Positions 7,274 to 17,207 are shown, numbered from the stretch's first letter. The stretch: 44,006 bases of DNA from Ilyomonas limi (GCF_005233845.1 NZ_SZQL01000027.1:1-44006), one strand, 5' to 3'. Numbers and translations are program-made. The notes: generated by a model from the sequence alone, not told the origin.

Positions 7274-7924
7274 ATGCCGGGGTACACCATTGATATTATT
7301 CTGAACCATTCCATTACTATAGCAGCAGTTATAGGCGTAGTAAGATTCAGGAAGATCCATAAGGATTTCTATCCTTTCCTGTTGATCGTCTGGCTGGCAT
7401 TCATCAATGAAAGTCTCAGCCTGGCGCTGATCTATACTATTGGCAGTAACACGGTTAATGCTAATATTTATGTGCTGGCAGAGTACCTGCTGCTGATGTA
7501 CCAGTTTTACCGGTGGGACGGCAGCACTGCAAAACAGCTTTGCTTTTTTGCAGTGCTTGGCATTGTTATCTGGGCAGGCGATAATATGATCTTTCATACA
7601 CTACAGGAAAATAACTCCGTTTTCCGGATTTTTTATTCGTTTGTCATTGTCTTTTTTAGCATCGACCGGATCAACAGCCTGATTGTATGGGAGAAAAAAA
7701 GCCTGCAGAAAAATGCTGTTTTCCTCCTTTGCATTGCTTTTTTGCTGTATTATGGCTACAAAGCTTTCCTGGAAGTGTTTAACATGTTTAACTTGCCGTT
7801 CAGTTATCCGTTTTACCGAAGCCTTTGGCTCAGTTTGTCGGTCGTTAATTGTTTTGTGAATATTATATATGCCAGCGCTATCCTATGCATCCCGAAGAAA
7901 CAAGAATTTATATTGCTGTACTGA
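7274..7924 (+). CDS. Multi-pass membrane protein preceding a histidine kinase
   Basis: 216 aa starting MPGYTIDIILNHSITIAAVI, with about six or seven hydrophobic helices and little else. Its 3' end overlaps the kinase start (7885) by 40 bp, so the two are translationally coupled. In Bacteroidota such helix bundles often precede HisKA_3 kinases and could be the sensory part supplied in trans. That role is inferred from position only. Confidence 0.7.
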   Translation: MPGYTIDIILNHSITIAAVIGVVRFRKIHKDFYPFLLIVWLAFINESLSLALIYTIGSNTVNANIYVLAEYLLLMYQFYRWDGSTAKQLCFFAVLGIVIWAGDNMIFHTLQENNSVFRIFYSFVIVFFSIDRINSLIVWEKKSLQKNAVFLLCIAFLLYYGYKAFLEVFNMFNLPFSYPFYRSLWLSLSVVNCFVNIIYASAILCIPKKQEFILLY

Positions 7925-8646
7925 CCGCCGGTTGTATATTGGGTATATTGATTATCTTTTTATTTGTAACCATTATAAGGTATCACAGAAGAAAAGTAGC
8001 ATTATACCTGGAGAAAATCCTTGCAGATACGCAACTGATGGAACAGGACAGGGCAAGAATTGCTTCCGATCTGCATGATGACCTGGGCTCCAGCCTGTCG
8101 GCTATCAGGTTGCAGCTGGACCTGCTGCCCGAAGACAGCCGCTATATACAAACGGTTACAGCAGCCAGGCGTACAATTGATGATGCCATAGGGAAGGTAA
8201 AGCAGATATCAAAAAACATGATGCCTATCACCCTGAAAGAGCAGGGGTTGAAAGAAGCCGTTGTGGAGTATATATCCATGCTGCCGGGCAATAATAAGGG
8301 TAAGGTGCAGTTGGAATGGAATATCCATGAACAGGGTATTCCGCAAAACCATAAAATTCATATCTACCGCATTATCCAGGAAGTGCTTACAAATGCCCTC
8401 AAGCATGCGCAGGCGGGTGTGATTGCTATTCAAATGCATCATCGTAATAACATGCTGGAACTGTCAATCACTGACAACGGAGTGGGTTTTGATAAAAGAG
8501 TGCTTAAGCGGTCCCGGAAAGGATTAGGGCTGAGAAATATTACGACAAGAGCCGATATATTGAAGGCGGCAGTTTACCTGAATACAGCGCCGGGCAAAGG
8601 CGTTTCTTACCAGTTTCTTATTCCCTTACCGCCTTTACTCCAATAA
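7885..8646 (+). CDS. Sensor histidine kinase, HisKA_3 (NarX/DegS type)
   Basis: 253 aa from the ATG at 7885 (MHPEETRIYIAVLTAGCILG). One membrane helix at about residues 9-32 is followed by a dimerisation domain with the phospho-acceptor His in ARIASDLHDDLGSSLSAI (His64). The ATPase domain has an N-box EVLTNALKHA and G-boxes DNGVGFD and GLGLRNI. It has no extracytoplasmic sensor of its own and overlaps the upstream membrane protein, a likely partner. The response regulator at 8635-9288 is encoded on the opposite strand and converges with it. Confidence 0.9.
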   Translation: MHPEETRIYIAVLTAGCILGILIIFLFVTIIRYHRRKVALYLEKILADTQLMEQDRARIASDLHDDLGSSLSAIRLQLDLLPEDSRYIQTVTAARRTIDDAIGKVKQISKNMMPITLKEQGLKEAVVEYISMLPGNNKGKVQLEWNIHEQGIPQNHKIHIYRIIQEVLTNALKHAQAGVIAIQMHHRNNMLELSITDNGVGFDKRVLKRSRKGLGLRNITTRADILKAAVYLNTAPGKGVSYQFLIPLPPLLQ

Positions 8647-9288
8647 AGTATATAGCCCGTTTTTAATGGCATATATCACCAGCCCGGCGGTTGTTTTGAC
8701 ATTCATTTTATCCAGTATTTTCAACCGGCACCCCTCCACCGTTCGCTTACTCAGGAACAATAGTTTACCTATTTCCTCACTTGTCTTTTCCTGGCAAATC
8801 AACTGAATAATCTGTTTCTCCCTTTCAGAAAAAACCTGTTGATGTGGTATGTTATACGGGTTAAATGTGCTCCTGGTTATCAGTCTGGCAAGTTTAAGGT
8901 TGGTAGCTTTACAGTAATAAGGGATATGCCGGTATACCGTTTTGACTGCTTCGGTGATTTCTTCCCTGCCTGCGTTTTTGTTGATGTAACCAATGGCACC
9001 TGCTTCTAACGCATCTATGATCAGCTGGTCGTTACCAAAGGTAGTGAGTGCTATACACCGTATATTCATATCCATTTGCCGGATAGCGCTGATAGCCTCA
9101 ATTCCATCCATATCGGGCATACTAATGTCGGTAAGTATTACATCCGGTTTTACCGCTGTAGCCACAGCTATTAATGCCCTGCCATCGCCGGCTTCCCCTA
9201 CAACCGTTATTTGCTGATCTGCATCCAATGTCATACGCAGCCCATAAAGAAACACGGAGTGGTCATCTGCTGTTACTACGCGTATCAT
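8635..9288 (-). CDS. NarL/LuxR-family response regulator
   Basis: 217 aa from the ATG at 9288 (MIRVVTADDHSVFLYGLRMT). The receiver domain has the acidic pair DD at residues 8-9, phospho-acceptor Asp54 in ILTDISMPDMDG and the lysine in YINKNAG. The output domain is a LuxR-type HTH, with FSEREKQIIQLICQ and TSEEIGKLLFLSKRTVEG. It is the natural partner of the HisKA_3 kinase. The two genes are convergent and their ends overlap by 12 bp, unlike the usual co-directional kinase-regulator operon. Confidence 0.9.
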   Translation of the reverse strand: MIRVVTADDHSVFLYGLRMTLDADQQITVVGEAGDGRALIAVATAVKPDVILTDISMPDMDGIEAISAIRQMDMNIRCIALTTFGNDQLIIDALEAGAIGYINKNAGREEITEAVKTVYRHIPYYCKATNLKLARLITRSTFNPYNIPHQQVFSEREKQIIQLICQEKTSEEIGKLLFLSKRTVEGCRLKILDKMNVKTTAGLVIYAIKNGLYTLLE

Positions 9289-9309
9289 TTCAGCACCTGA
9301 TTCATTCAT

Positions 9310-9558
9310 TTTATTGCCTTCCTTCCTGATTTAAAAGGTGTAAGATATGTGTGCAAATTTATTTCGCTTTTGCGCTTGTTCCACCAGCATCATAAATAAG
9401 TTGTAATTAGACACCGAATGCTGAAACAAAAAGTGGCGGGCACTTCAGCTATAGCCGAACAGCACAAGCGCCTGCTACAGCAGCTGCAATTCCCTTTAAC
9501 ACCCGCTTGTGTTACCTGCGCAGGTACGGTGCACTACCCTCATTTTTAAATATTATCT
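9310..9558 (+). other. Intergenic stretch with one 43-codon frame
   Basis: Between the regulator gene and the pckA control region the only frame of note is 9418-9549, beginning MLKQKVAGTSAIAEQHKRLL and containing CVTCAG. It has no recognised relative and no clear promoter, so it is not called as a gene. Confidence 0.3.
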
Positions 9559-9624
9559 AATAACAGGCTGTTATTTATATCATTGGTTAGAATTTTTCTA
9601 ATAAAAAATAAATTTATTAGAAAA
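9559..9624. promoter_or_regulatory. Two palindromes upstream of pckA
   Basis: AATAACAG-G-CTGTTATT is a perfect palindrome at 9559-9575. TTTTCTAATAAA (9594-9605) and TTTATTAGAAAA (9613-9624) are exact 12-bp inverted repeats with a 7-nt spacer. Both sit just upstream of the pckA promoter at 9642-9669 and are good operator candidates for carbon-source control of gluconeogenesis. Confidence 0.45.
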
Positions 9625-9641
9625 TATTTATTCATACGCTA

Positions 9642-9669
9642 TTGTGTGCCTTTTCGCTGTTTACATTTG
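9642..9669 (+). promoter_or_regulatory. pckA: Bacteroidota-type promoter of pckA
   Basis: TTG at 9642-9644 and TACATTTG at 9662-9669, 17 nt apart, match the TTG...TAnnTTTG consensus of Bacteroidota primary sigma factor. Transcription would begin near 9676, after the GTG/ATG candidates around 9644, which supports translation of pckA from 9719. Confidence 0.6.
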
Positions 9670-9718
9670 CAAACTAACGATTGATAGTATTGTGCTCACC
9701 ATCAAAACAGTTCTTTTT

Positions 9719-11290
9719 ATGCTTAAAGCGATAGGCAGTTCCGCAACAATCCATTACCAGCTTCCTCCGGAAGCGCTCATCCGGCAAACCCTTGACAAAG
9801 GAGCAGGAGCCCTTAGTTCTTCCGGTGCGCTGTGTATCTCCACCGGCAGCTTTACCGGCAGAAGCCCGCAGGATAAGTTTATTGTACAGGATGCGCTTAC
9901 TGCAGATACAATAGATTGGAATGGGTTCAATCAGCCCATTGATGCGGATAGTTTCCGGCGATTAAAAAATGAAATGGTGCATTACCTCAGCAATAGGGCG
10001 GAGGTGTGGGTGAGAGATGTGTATGCCTGTGCCCACCAGCACTACCGGGTACCTATCCGTATCATTAATGAACATCCACCGGATAATCTCTTTTGCTATA
10101 ATATGTTTATAAGACCAGATGCGACAGACCTGCCGTCTTTTGAGCCGCAATGGCATATTATACAGGCGCCCGGCTTTAAAGCCGATCCTGCTGTTCACCA
10201 TACCCGTAGCGGACATTTTGTAGTTATCTCCTTTACACACCGAACTATTCTCATTGGCGGCACTGCTTATACCGGTGAGATCAAAAAGAGTGTATTTACG
10301 GTATTGAATTATATCTTACCGCAAGCGCATGGTGTCCTAAGTATGCATTGTAGCGCCAATGTGGGTGCTGCCGGCGATGTTGCCCTGTTCTTCGGGCTTA
10401 GTGGCACCGGTAAAACCACGTTAAGCGCAGATCCGTTCCGGAGGCTGATCGGTGATGATGAGCACGGCTGGACAGCTAATTCGGTATTTAATGTTGAAGG
10501 CGGCTGTTATGCCAAAGTAATTGACTTGTGCAAGGAAAAAGAACCTGCAATAGCCGACGCCATTAAAGAAGGAGCGCTGGTGGAAAACACAACCTTTTTT
10601 CCAGGCACGGCCGATATTGATTTTGCCTCCAAAACGATCACGGAAAATACGCGTGCCAGCTATCCGCTCCATTACATTGCCAACGCTTTGATTCCCTCTG
10701 TAAGTGACATTCCTAAGCATATACTCTTTCTTACCTGTGATGCGTATGGGGTGCTGCCGCCGGTAAGCAGGCTGACCACAGCACAGGCGATGTACCAGTT
10801 TATCAGTGGTTATACCGCCAAGATAGCCGGCACCGAAACGGGTATAACAGCACCGAAAGCCACCTTTAGTGCCTGCTTTGGTGCCCCTTTCCTGCCACTG
10901 CATCCTGCCGTATATACTAAGTTATTAGGGGAAAGATTGAGCGTGCATAAGCCTAAGGTTTGGCTGGTCAACACCGGTTGGACTGGCGGCAGGTACGGAA
11001 CAGGGCAACGCATGCTGCTTAAAGACACAAGGGCTATCGTCAATGCCATATTAAATGGCGAACTGGATCATGTTTCCTATGCGGTTAATAATGTATTTGG
11101 GTGGAGGATACCCCTGACTTGTCCGGGAATTGACAGCCATTTGCTTGATCCCCGAAATACCTGGAAAGACAAGGATGCCTACGATCAGACTGCCAATGAA
11201 CTGGCGCTGCGGTTCCATAATAATTTTGAACAATATACGGATAGGGTAACGGCGGAAATAGCACATGCATCGCCCAAAGTATTTGCCTGA
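9719..11290 (+). CDS. pckA: Phosphoenolpyruvate carboxykinase (ATP)
   Basis: 523 aa from the ATG at 9719 (MLKAIGSSATIHYQLPPEAL). It converts oxaloacetate and ATP to phosphoenolpyruvate and CO2, the committing step of gluconeogenesis. Family landmarks are all present: STGSFTGRSPQDKF near residues 41-54, YTGEIKKS near 184-191, the kinase P-loop GLSGTGKTT at about 226-234, and the metal-binding GDDEHGW near 245-251. The 5' end was placed after the promoter at 9642-9669. fbp follows 20 bp downstream, so the two gluconeogenic enzymes form an operon. Confidence 0.95.
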   Translation: MLKAIGSSATIHYQLPPEALIRQTLDKGAGALSSSGALCISTGSFTGRSPQDKFIVQDALTADTIDWNGFNQPIDADSFRRLKNEMVHYLSNRAEVWVRDVYACAHQHYRVPIRIINEHPPDNLFCYNMFIRPDATDLPSFEPQWHIIQAPGFKADPAVHHTRSGHFVVISFTHRTILIGGTAYTGEIKKSVFTVLNYILPQAHGVLSMHCSANVGAAGDVALFFGLSGTGKTTLSADPFRRLIGDDEHGWTANSVFNVEGGCYAKVIDLCKEKEPAIADAIKEGALVENTTFFPGTADIDFASKTITENTRASYPLHYIANALIPSVSDIPKHILFLTCDAYGVLPPVSRLTTAQAMYQFISGYTAKIAGTETGITAPKATFSACFGAPFLPLHPAVYTKLLGERLSVHKPKVWLVNTGWTGGRYGTGQRMLLKDTRAIVNAILNGELDHVSYAVNNVFGWRIPLTCPGIDSHLLDPRNTWKDKDAYDQTANELALRFHNNFEQYTDRVTAEIAHASPKVFA

Positions 11291-11310
11291 TAACTGAAAT
11301 AGCAAACAAC

Positions 11311-12348
11311 ATGTATAAGAAAGTGCTGACGCTGGATGAATTTACCATTCAGCAACTGCGTTTATTTCCGCATGCCACCGGTGAGCTGAGTGCTTTGCTG
11401 CGCGATATAGGGCTGGCTGCCAAACGTATTTACGCCGAAGTGAGCAGGGCAGGTATTGCAGATATACTGGGTGCTACCGGAGACACAAACATACAGGGGG
11501 AAGAAGTACAGCAGCTTGACCTGTTTGCCAATAACCAGCTTATAGCGGTGCTAAGGCATGGAATGAGTTGTGCCGGCATCGCCAGTGAAGAAATGGAAGA
11601 TATGGTGGCATTTGATGATGCGGTTAACAATAACAGCAAATATGTAGTAATGTTTGACCCGCTGGACGGCAGCAGTAATATTGACATTAATATCCCTACA
11701 GGTACCATTTTCGGTATTTACCGCCGTATCAGCTCGCCGGGAGCGCCTTGTATACTTACCGATTTTTTGCAGCCTGGCTACCGGCAGGTAGCAGCCGGGT
11801 ATGTTATATACGGGCCGTCTGCCATGCTGGTATACGCCACCAGAAGGGGCGTGAACGGGTTTACCTTAGACCCTGCTATTGGTGAGTTCTGCCTGAGCCA
11901 TCCGAATATGGTCTGTCCGGAAAATGGTTCTACCTATTCCATTAATCAGGGATACTTTTTTCAATACACCAGTGCGGTACAGCAATACCTGGCTTTTTGC
12001 CAGCAGGGGGCAAAGAAAAGTGTAGGTTATTCCCAGCGCTATGTAGGCAGTATGGTGGCGGATGTACACCGTACCTTGCTGAAAGGCGGTATTTTCTTAT
12101 ACCCGGCAACAGCAGCCAAACCAAAAGGCAAACTGCGGTTGATGTATGAGTGTAATCCACTGGCATTTATCCTTACGGTGGCCGGCGGCAAAGCAACCAA
12201 CGGAGCCGCAAGTATACTCCATTTGCTACCAGCCAGCCTGCACGAGGTAACACCGGTATATATGGGAAGTGCCAACATGGTCTCTGCACTCCAGGGATTT
12301 TTCAGCGCATCCGGTGAAATATGCAGGCAGGAGGTTTTGATCTCCTGA
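11311..12348 (+). CDS. fbp: Fructose-1,6-bisphosphatase class 1
   Basis: 345 aa starting MYKKVLTLDEFTIQQLRLFP. Hydrolyses fructose 1,6-bisphosphate to fructose 6-phosphate in gluconeogenesis. Metal-site residues are visible in GIASEEMED (residues 89-97) and FDPLDGSSNID (115-125), with the substrate-binding KGKLRLMYECNP near residue 272. Length fits class 1 enzymes. It lies 20 bp after pckA in the same direction, an arrangement that links two steps unique to gluconeogenesis. Confidence 0.95.
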   Translation: MYKKVLTLDEFTIQQLRLFPHATGELSALLRDIGLAAKRIYAEVSRAGIADILGATGDTNIQGEEVQQLDLFANNQLIAVLRHGMSCAGIASEEMEDMVAFDDAVNNNSKYVVMFDPLDGSSNIDINIPTGTIFGIYRRISSPGAPCILTDFLQPGYRQVAAGYVIYGPSAMLVYATRRGVNGFTLDPAIGEFCLSHPNMVCPENGSTYSINQGYFFQYTSAVQQYLAFCQQGAKKSVGYSQRYVGSMVADVHRTLLKGGIFLYPATAAKPKGKLRLMYECNPLAFILTVAGGKATNGAASILHLLPASLHEVTPVYMGSANMVSALQGFFSASGEICRQEVLIS

Positions 12349-12591
12349 AATGGGATTATTCTGAACCAGGGTGACTATGCAGCATAAAACACACTGCACG
12401 CGGTAAATAATTCTTCTCGGGAGACATGGAACAAAGTATGAGTGGCAGACAACATACTTTAAACCCAATAAGCAGCCGTTCTGTTTTCCTGCATGGCTAT
12501 TAAGCCATTCCCCGAAAGCAGCGGAAGATGCTTTGGTAGAAGGTTATGAGTCCATGATACTTTAAAAAATCAATTATAAAACAAGAATAGT

Positions 12592-13656
12592 ATGACCATA
12601 ATAGGCCAAGCCCTCTTTAATGCCACCACACCGGCTATGCCCGGCGCATTAGGGCATAAGTTCAGACAGTTATGGCAGGTAGTTGGAAACACACCGATGC
12701 TCGAAATTATCTACCGGTATAAAAAGGAGTATAGAAAAGTATATGCGAAATGCGAATATTTCAATTTGACAGGCAGTATCAAAGACCGTATGGCATTGTA
12801 TATACTGCAAAGGGCGTATGAGTCGGGCACCCTGCAGCCTGGTGATGTTATTGTGGAGGCTTCCAGCGGTAATACCGGTATTTCATTCAGTGCCCTGGGC
12901 AAGGCCTTGGGTCATGAAGTGAAAATTATTATGCCGGATTGGTTAAGCAAAGAAAGAATAAGCATTATTAAAAGCCTGGGAGCTACCCTCGAGCTGATCA
13001 GTAAGGAAGCCGGTGGTTTTTTGGGCAGCATAGCTATGAGCAGGCGATTGGCTAAAGAAAATAGCCACGTATTCCTTCCGGGGCAGTTTGAAAATACATA
13101 CAATGCAGCGGCGCATGAAAAAACAACGGCAAAAGAAATATGGATGCAGTTACAGTCTGTTGATTTATCGCCGGATGCTTTCGTAGCAGGGGTAGGGACC
13201 GGCGGTACGGTGATGGGGATAGGACGTTACCTGAAGAGAAGAAATGCGGCTATACAAGTACATCCCTTAGAGCCATTGGAATCGCCTACGTTAACAACTG
13301 GTCATAAAACGGGTACACACCGTATTCAAGGTATATCCGATGAATTCATACCCCCACTGGTGGACTTAAGCCTGTTGGACGATACCCTGCAGGCATCCGA
13401 TGGCGACAGCATTCTTATGGCACAGAAACTGGCAAAGCAGTTGGGGCTGGCAGTTGGTATTTCCTCGGGCGCTAACCTTATTGGAGCGGTGCAGGTACAA
13501 AACAGGATCGGGAGTAAAGCCGTTGTGGTAACCACCCTCAATGACAGTAATAAAAAGTACCTGAGTACCGACCTGTTAAGGGAAGAGCCTGTAAAAGCGC
13601 ATTATTATTCAACGGAAGTGGAGTTTCTTGATTACAAGGTGATAAGCAGGTTATAA
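12592..13656 (+). CDS. PLP-dependent cysteine synthase-like protein
   Basis: 354 aa starting MTIIGQALFNATTPAMPGAL. A fold-type II PLP enzyme: the PLP lysine is Lys64 in NLTGSIKDRMA, the phosphate/substrate loop is SSGNTG at residues 91-96, and the glycine-rich PLP-phosphate loop is GVGTGGTVMGIG near residue 201. An N-terminal extension precedes the usual VGNTPM start of O-acetylserine sulfhydrylases. It could be a cysteine synthase, a cystathionine beta-synthase or a 2,3-diaminopropionate-type synthase, and I cannot separate these. It follows fbp by 243 bp that hold no gene, so it probably has its own promoter. Confidence 0.8.
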   Translation: MTIIGQALFNATTPAMPGALGHKFRQLWQVVGNTPMLEIIYRYKKEYRKVYAKCEYFNLTGSIKDRMALYILQRAYESGTLQPGDVIVEASSGNTGISFSALGKALGHEVKIIMPDWLSKERISIIKSLGATLELISKEAGGFLGSIAMSRRLAKENSHVFLPGQFENTYNAAAHEKTTAKEIWMQLQSVDLSPDAFVAGVGTGGTVMGIGRYLKRRNAAIQVHPLEPLESPTLTTGHKTGTHRIQGISDEFIPPLVDLSLLDDTLQASDGDSILMAQKLAKQLGLAVGISSGANLIGAVQVQNRIGSKAVVVTTLNDSNKKYLSTDLLREEPVKAHYYSTEVEFLDYKVISRL

Positions 13657-14251
13657 CATTAAAGCGGTAAGCACTGCATCCTGTTATGGCAGTTCCGTAT
13701 AATAAGCCTCATAATCCTGCTTTTTGCCGCACCATCCCAATAATGGGGGTATCGCTGGCATGTCCGGTATATAAATACCACCAGCCTATTCGATGGTCTT
13801 TTCCTGCTTTATGCCTGCAGTATAAGCAGCACCAACAAGCAGGTGCATGCAGGAAGCAGTATGATAAAGCGTTTTAATTTTTTGAGTGTTATTTTTACCT
13901 TTAACTCTGTTTTTCTAAGGGTTTAGGGTTGAAAAAACTGCCTCTGTCTTTACAGGGGCTTTATTTATTTTTGCAATGTGGCAGTTTTCATCACGTCTCC
14001 TTCGTAAACAGCAGACTCCTGCTTTCACAGGTGCTTTTTATTGTTGATGCACTTATTTGAATAGCTTATGTAAAAGCCTTTATAAGCAGCGTTATTGGAA
14101 TAAGTGACGATACCCTAATAGATATTTTATAAAATGTAAATTATCTTGCCGCAAATCAAGCAGCTTTAAACTTTGCTGATTTTTACCCTAAAGTTGTAGC
14201 ATCTTTTAAAGCTGAATAAAGATACAATCAGCAGTACGACAAACAAGTATA
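13657..14251 (+). other. Intergenic stretch, possible edge of the accessory region
   Basis: No convincing gene. A terminator at 13940-13972 closes the upstream unit. Beyond it gene content changes from housekeeping to accessory, so a mobile-element boundary could lie here, but no repeat marking an attachment site was found. Confidence 0.4.
13940..13972 (+). terminator. Intrinsic terminator
   Basis: GCCTCTG and CAGGGGC form a 7-bp stem (one G-T pair) with a 6-nt loop, followed by a T-rich tail. It probably ends transcription of the cysteine-synthase-like gene and upstream operon. Confidence 0.65.
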
Positions 14252-15568
14252 ATGCCCGAGCATCAAAACATAGAATACAAGCAAAGCTGGCACGAAGATT
14301 ACCTGAAGTGGATTGTTGGCTTTGCTAACAGCCAGGGAGGTACCATCTACATAGGTAAGGACGACAAAGGCAATGTTGTAGATGTACCTGATTATAAAAA
14401 ACTGCTGGAAGATTTACCCAATAAGATCCGGGACATTTTAGGCATTATGGTAGAGGTAAATTTGCATGAACTGGAGGGCAAACATTATTTGGAAATCGTC
14501 ACGCCACCTTATGCTGTTCCCATTTCACTCAGAGGTGTGTTCTATACCCGCAGCGGCAGTACCAGGCAAGAGTTAAAAGGCAACGCACTAACCGAATTCC
14601 TATTACGCAAAACCGGTAAAACCTGGGATGATGTAACAGAACCATCAGCATCCATTACAGACATCAATACGGCTGCTGTTGACCAGTTTATAGAAGTAGC
14701 TGCTAAAAGCGGACGTTTGCCTGATGTGCAAGGATTATCCCTTGCAGAATTATTGGAAAAGTTAAGGCTCACCGAAGAAGGTAAATTAAAAAGGGCAGCT
14801 ATCATATTGTTTGGCAAAGACCCCGGACGTTTTTTCCCGAATATGCTGGTGAAAATGGGGCGCTTTGGTACTACTGATGACGACCTCCGTTTTCAGGAAA
14901 CTGCCGAAGGTAATCTGGTGCATTTATTAAACGAAGTGCCGGATACGCTTAATAGGAAATTCTTTGTAAAGCCGGTAAATTTTGAAGGCTTGCAACGGAT
15001 CGAAAAAGGAGAATACCCCGTAGCGGCATTAAGAGAAATGCTGTTAAATGCCCTGGTTCATCGTGATTACATGGGCAGCATGGTGCAAATCAGGATGTAC
15101 GACAGCAGGTTCAGCATCTGGAATGAAGGCTTCTTGCCCCAAGGCTTAACATTAGACGCTTTGAAACGGCAGCATCCATCCCGACCACGAAACCCGTTAA
15201 TTGCCGATGTATGCTTTAAAGGTGGCTACATTGACGCCTGGGGACGAGGTACGCTAAAGATTATCAACTCCTGCCGCGAAGCCGGTTTGCCCGAGCCGGA
15301 AATGAAGGAGCAGGACGGTGGCATGTTAGTGACTTTGTTTAAAGATGTTTATCAGGAAAATCTCCTGGCTACCTATCATCTCAACGACCGTCAAAAGCAG
15401 GCATTGCAGTTATGGAAAGAAGCAGGTGAGATTACAACCGGCAATTACCAAAGTAAATTTGGTGTAACCGACAGAACAGCCAGACGTGACTTAACTGAAT
15501 TAGTAACATTAGGTCTGCTCGTAAAAACAGGAGATAAGAAATCATCTAAATACCTCTTCAGGAAGTAG
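14252..15568 (+). CDS. AlbA_2/Schlafen-type ATP-binding transcriptional regulator
   Basis: 438 aa starting MPEHQNIEYKQSWHEDYLKW. The N-terminal third is an AlbA_2 (Schlafen AlbA) nucleic-acid domain, with the characteristic IEYKQSW and FANSQGGTIYIGKDDKG. The middle is an HATPase_c_4-like domain (REMLLNALVHRDYMG and AWGRGTLKIINSC). The C-terminus is a winged helix of the DeoR/RecG-like sort (NDRQKQALQLW, FGVTDRTARRDLTELV). Proteins of this design are common in accessory and defence regions. The substrate and partner are unknown. No operon partner. Confidence 0.85.
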   Translation: MPEHQNIEYKQSWHEDYLKWIVGFANSQGGTIYIGKDDKGNVVDVPDYKKLLEDLPNKIRDILGIMVEVNLHELEGKHYLEIVTPPYAVPISLRGVFYTRSGSTRQELKGNALTEFLLRKTGKTWDDVTEPSASITDINTAAVDQFIEVAAKSGRLPDVQGLSLAELLEKLRLTEEGKLKRAAIILFGKDPGRFFPNMLVKMGRFGTTDDDLRFQETAEGNLVHLLNEVPDTLNRKFFVKPVNFEGLQRIEKGEYPVAALREMLLNALVHRDYMGSMVQIRMYDSRFSIWNEGFLPQGLTLDALKRQHPSRPRNPLIADVCFKGGYIDAWGRGTLKIINSCREAGLPEPEMKEQDGGMLVTLFKDVYQENLLATYHLNDRQKQALQLWKEAGEITTGNYQSKFGVTDRTARRDLTELVTLGLLVKTGDKKSSKYLFRK

Positions 15569-15608
15569 AATGTCCGTTAAATGTCCGAAATGTCCGTTAA
15601 ATGTCCGA
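15569..15608. repeat. Tandem 20-bp duplication
   Basis: AATGTCCGTTAAATGTCCGA occurs twice back to back just after the stop of the AlbA_2 gene. Each copy itself contains two AATGTCCG units, and the complement CGGAC follows at 15612-15616. It may be a slipped-strand duplication or a weak hairpin. Confidence 0.7.
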
Positions 15609-15630
15609 TAAGCGGACAGGCAATCAGCAG

Positions 15631-16654
15631 TCAACTAGTGGCTATCAATAGTAGTACAAACATCTCAGGGATCATAAAATAATTTTTAAGCTGGTTTTTG
15701 TGTGCATTTAACATGCCAGCACCCTTTACTAATATATGATGAAAGCGAGACATTATAAGTCTGACAAATAAGATAGTCCATTCTTTCTCAAAAATTGCAA
15801 ATGATTTTACTGGTAATGGAAGATCATCCTTTTTTAGATGAGGTATGTTATCAGCAGTTAAGATGAATGACTTTATGGTATAACCCTCAGTATTGGGCAC
15901 TAACCTTGCCAAGAAAGCTTTATTAGCATTTAGCCACCGGTTACGTTCAACGTGCTTACGCATTTTTACTTTTTTGTCATTGCCGTCTCGTCCGAGATAA
16001 TCAACCATTTCCACTTTCATTTTGTGTACATTCCGACCACCTTGAATATTCTTGCATTCTATGGGATAAATTATGCGATCTTCATGGCTAATCACGAGCA
16101 GATCAATATCACCATAGTGTTTCCCAGTTTCTATGTGACCTTTTGATACATCTTTATCCATCTTGATCTAATGAGGTGTAACTTCGTGCTCGGAGTTTTC
16201 TTCAAACCATTTCTTAACGGACTTCCTAAAAGGGTTGCCCTTTTCACCTGAAGCAGCGACAAGCCAGCTTTTCATTTCTTCCGATTTAACGGCGGGGAGC
16301 TTGCTTGAATCCAGGAGATAATATAAGTTTTCAATAAACTGCATTAAATGCCGGTAACCATAATAATAGTAAACGACCTTGTCTCTAATTATTTTTACCA
16401 GTGGCCTTCTGATATAGGAAATATAGCGATTGTATCTCCAAGGGAAAATTATTAATAATGTATATCCGGCAGGGGGGTACGCCAATACTAGCTCTTTTCA
16501 ACAGTGTTAGATTGATCAATATGTTATTGATATCGTAAGTTGTTACTCCTTCTATTTCTGATAAGACTTTCAATAAAGTAGGCTCATCTATTTTCATGCA
16601 CGATTTAGACTTTGTAAACCCTTCGTTTATCAACACACCGATAATTTGAGACAA
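15631..16654 (-). pseudogene. PD-(D/E)XK-like nuclease gene with frameshift and stop
   Basis: Three pieces in order make one protein read leftwards. 16654-16470 begins MSQIIGVLINEGFTKSKSCM. A one-base shift at a run of six C on the coding strand (near 16474-16479) leads to the frame beginning AYPPAGYTLLIIFPW. An in-frame TAG at 16168-16170 precedes MDKDVSKGHIETGKHYGDID. The last piece holds the catalytic GDIDLLVI and YPIECKN of a PD-(D/E)XK nuclease. Two lesions make it very likely inactive. It lies next to the hsdM remnant, so it may come from a broken defence locus. Confidence 0.65.
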
Positions 16655-16761
16655 TGTAGTGAGCGTTATTCCAAATTCTGCTTTAAAGCAGCATCAAGCG
16701 CCTTTGATTCCCCTGTTTTAACAGCTTTACCGGTCTTTCTCATACCCTCAAAGAGGACGTG
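16655..16761 (-). other. Short gap between two pseudogenes
   Basis: Only a 25-codon frame on the minus strand, MRKTGKAVKTGESKALDAAL at 16743-16666, is visible. It could be the tail of another eroded gene. Nothing else is supported. Confidence 0.3.
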
Positions 16762-17054
<293 letters not shown>

Positions 17055-17207
17055 AGATAAGAATAAATATCTTATAAATGCACAGAGATAGGTTATTAAT
17101 GTAGTTATTCAAAAAGTTGTTCACATTCTCAAAGTCTTATCTATACTGCATTTGCTTTGAGTAATTGCTTCTAAAATGCTTTACTAAAACAACTAATTGT
17201 ACAGCAG

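Noticed and set aside
13686-13877. 63-aa frame after the cysteine-synthase-like gene
   Set aside because: Low-quality sequence rich in His, Pro and Cys with no family; likely chance.
16666-16743. 25-codon minus-strand gene between two pseudogenes
   Set aside because: Too short and without context; kept as a note in the gap description.
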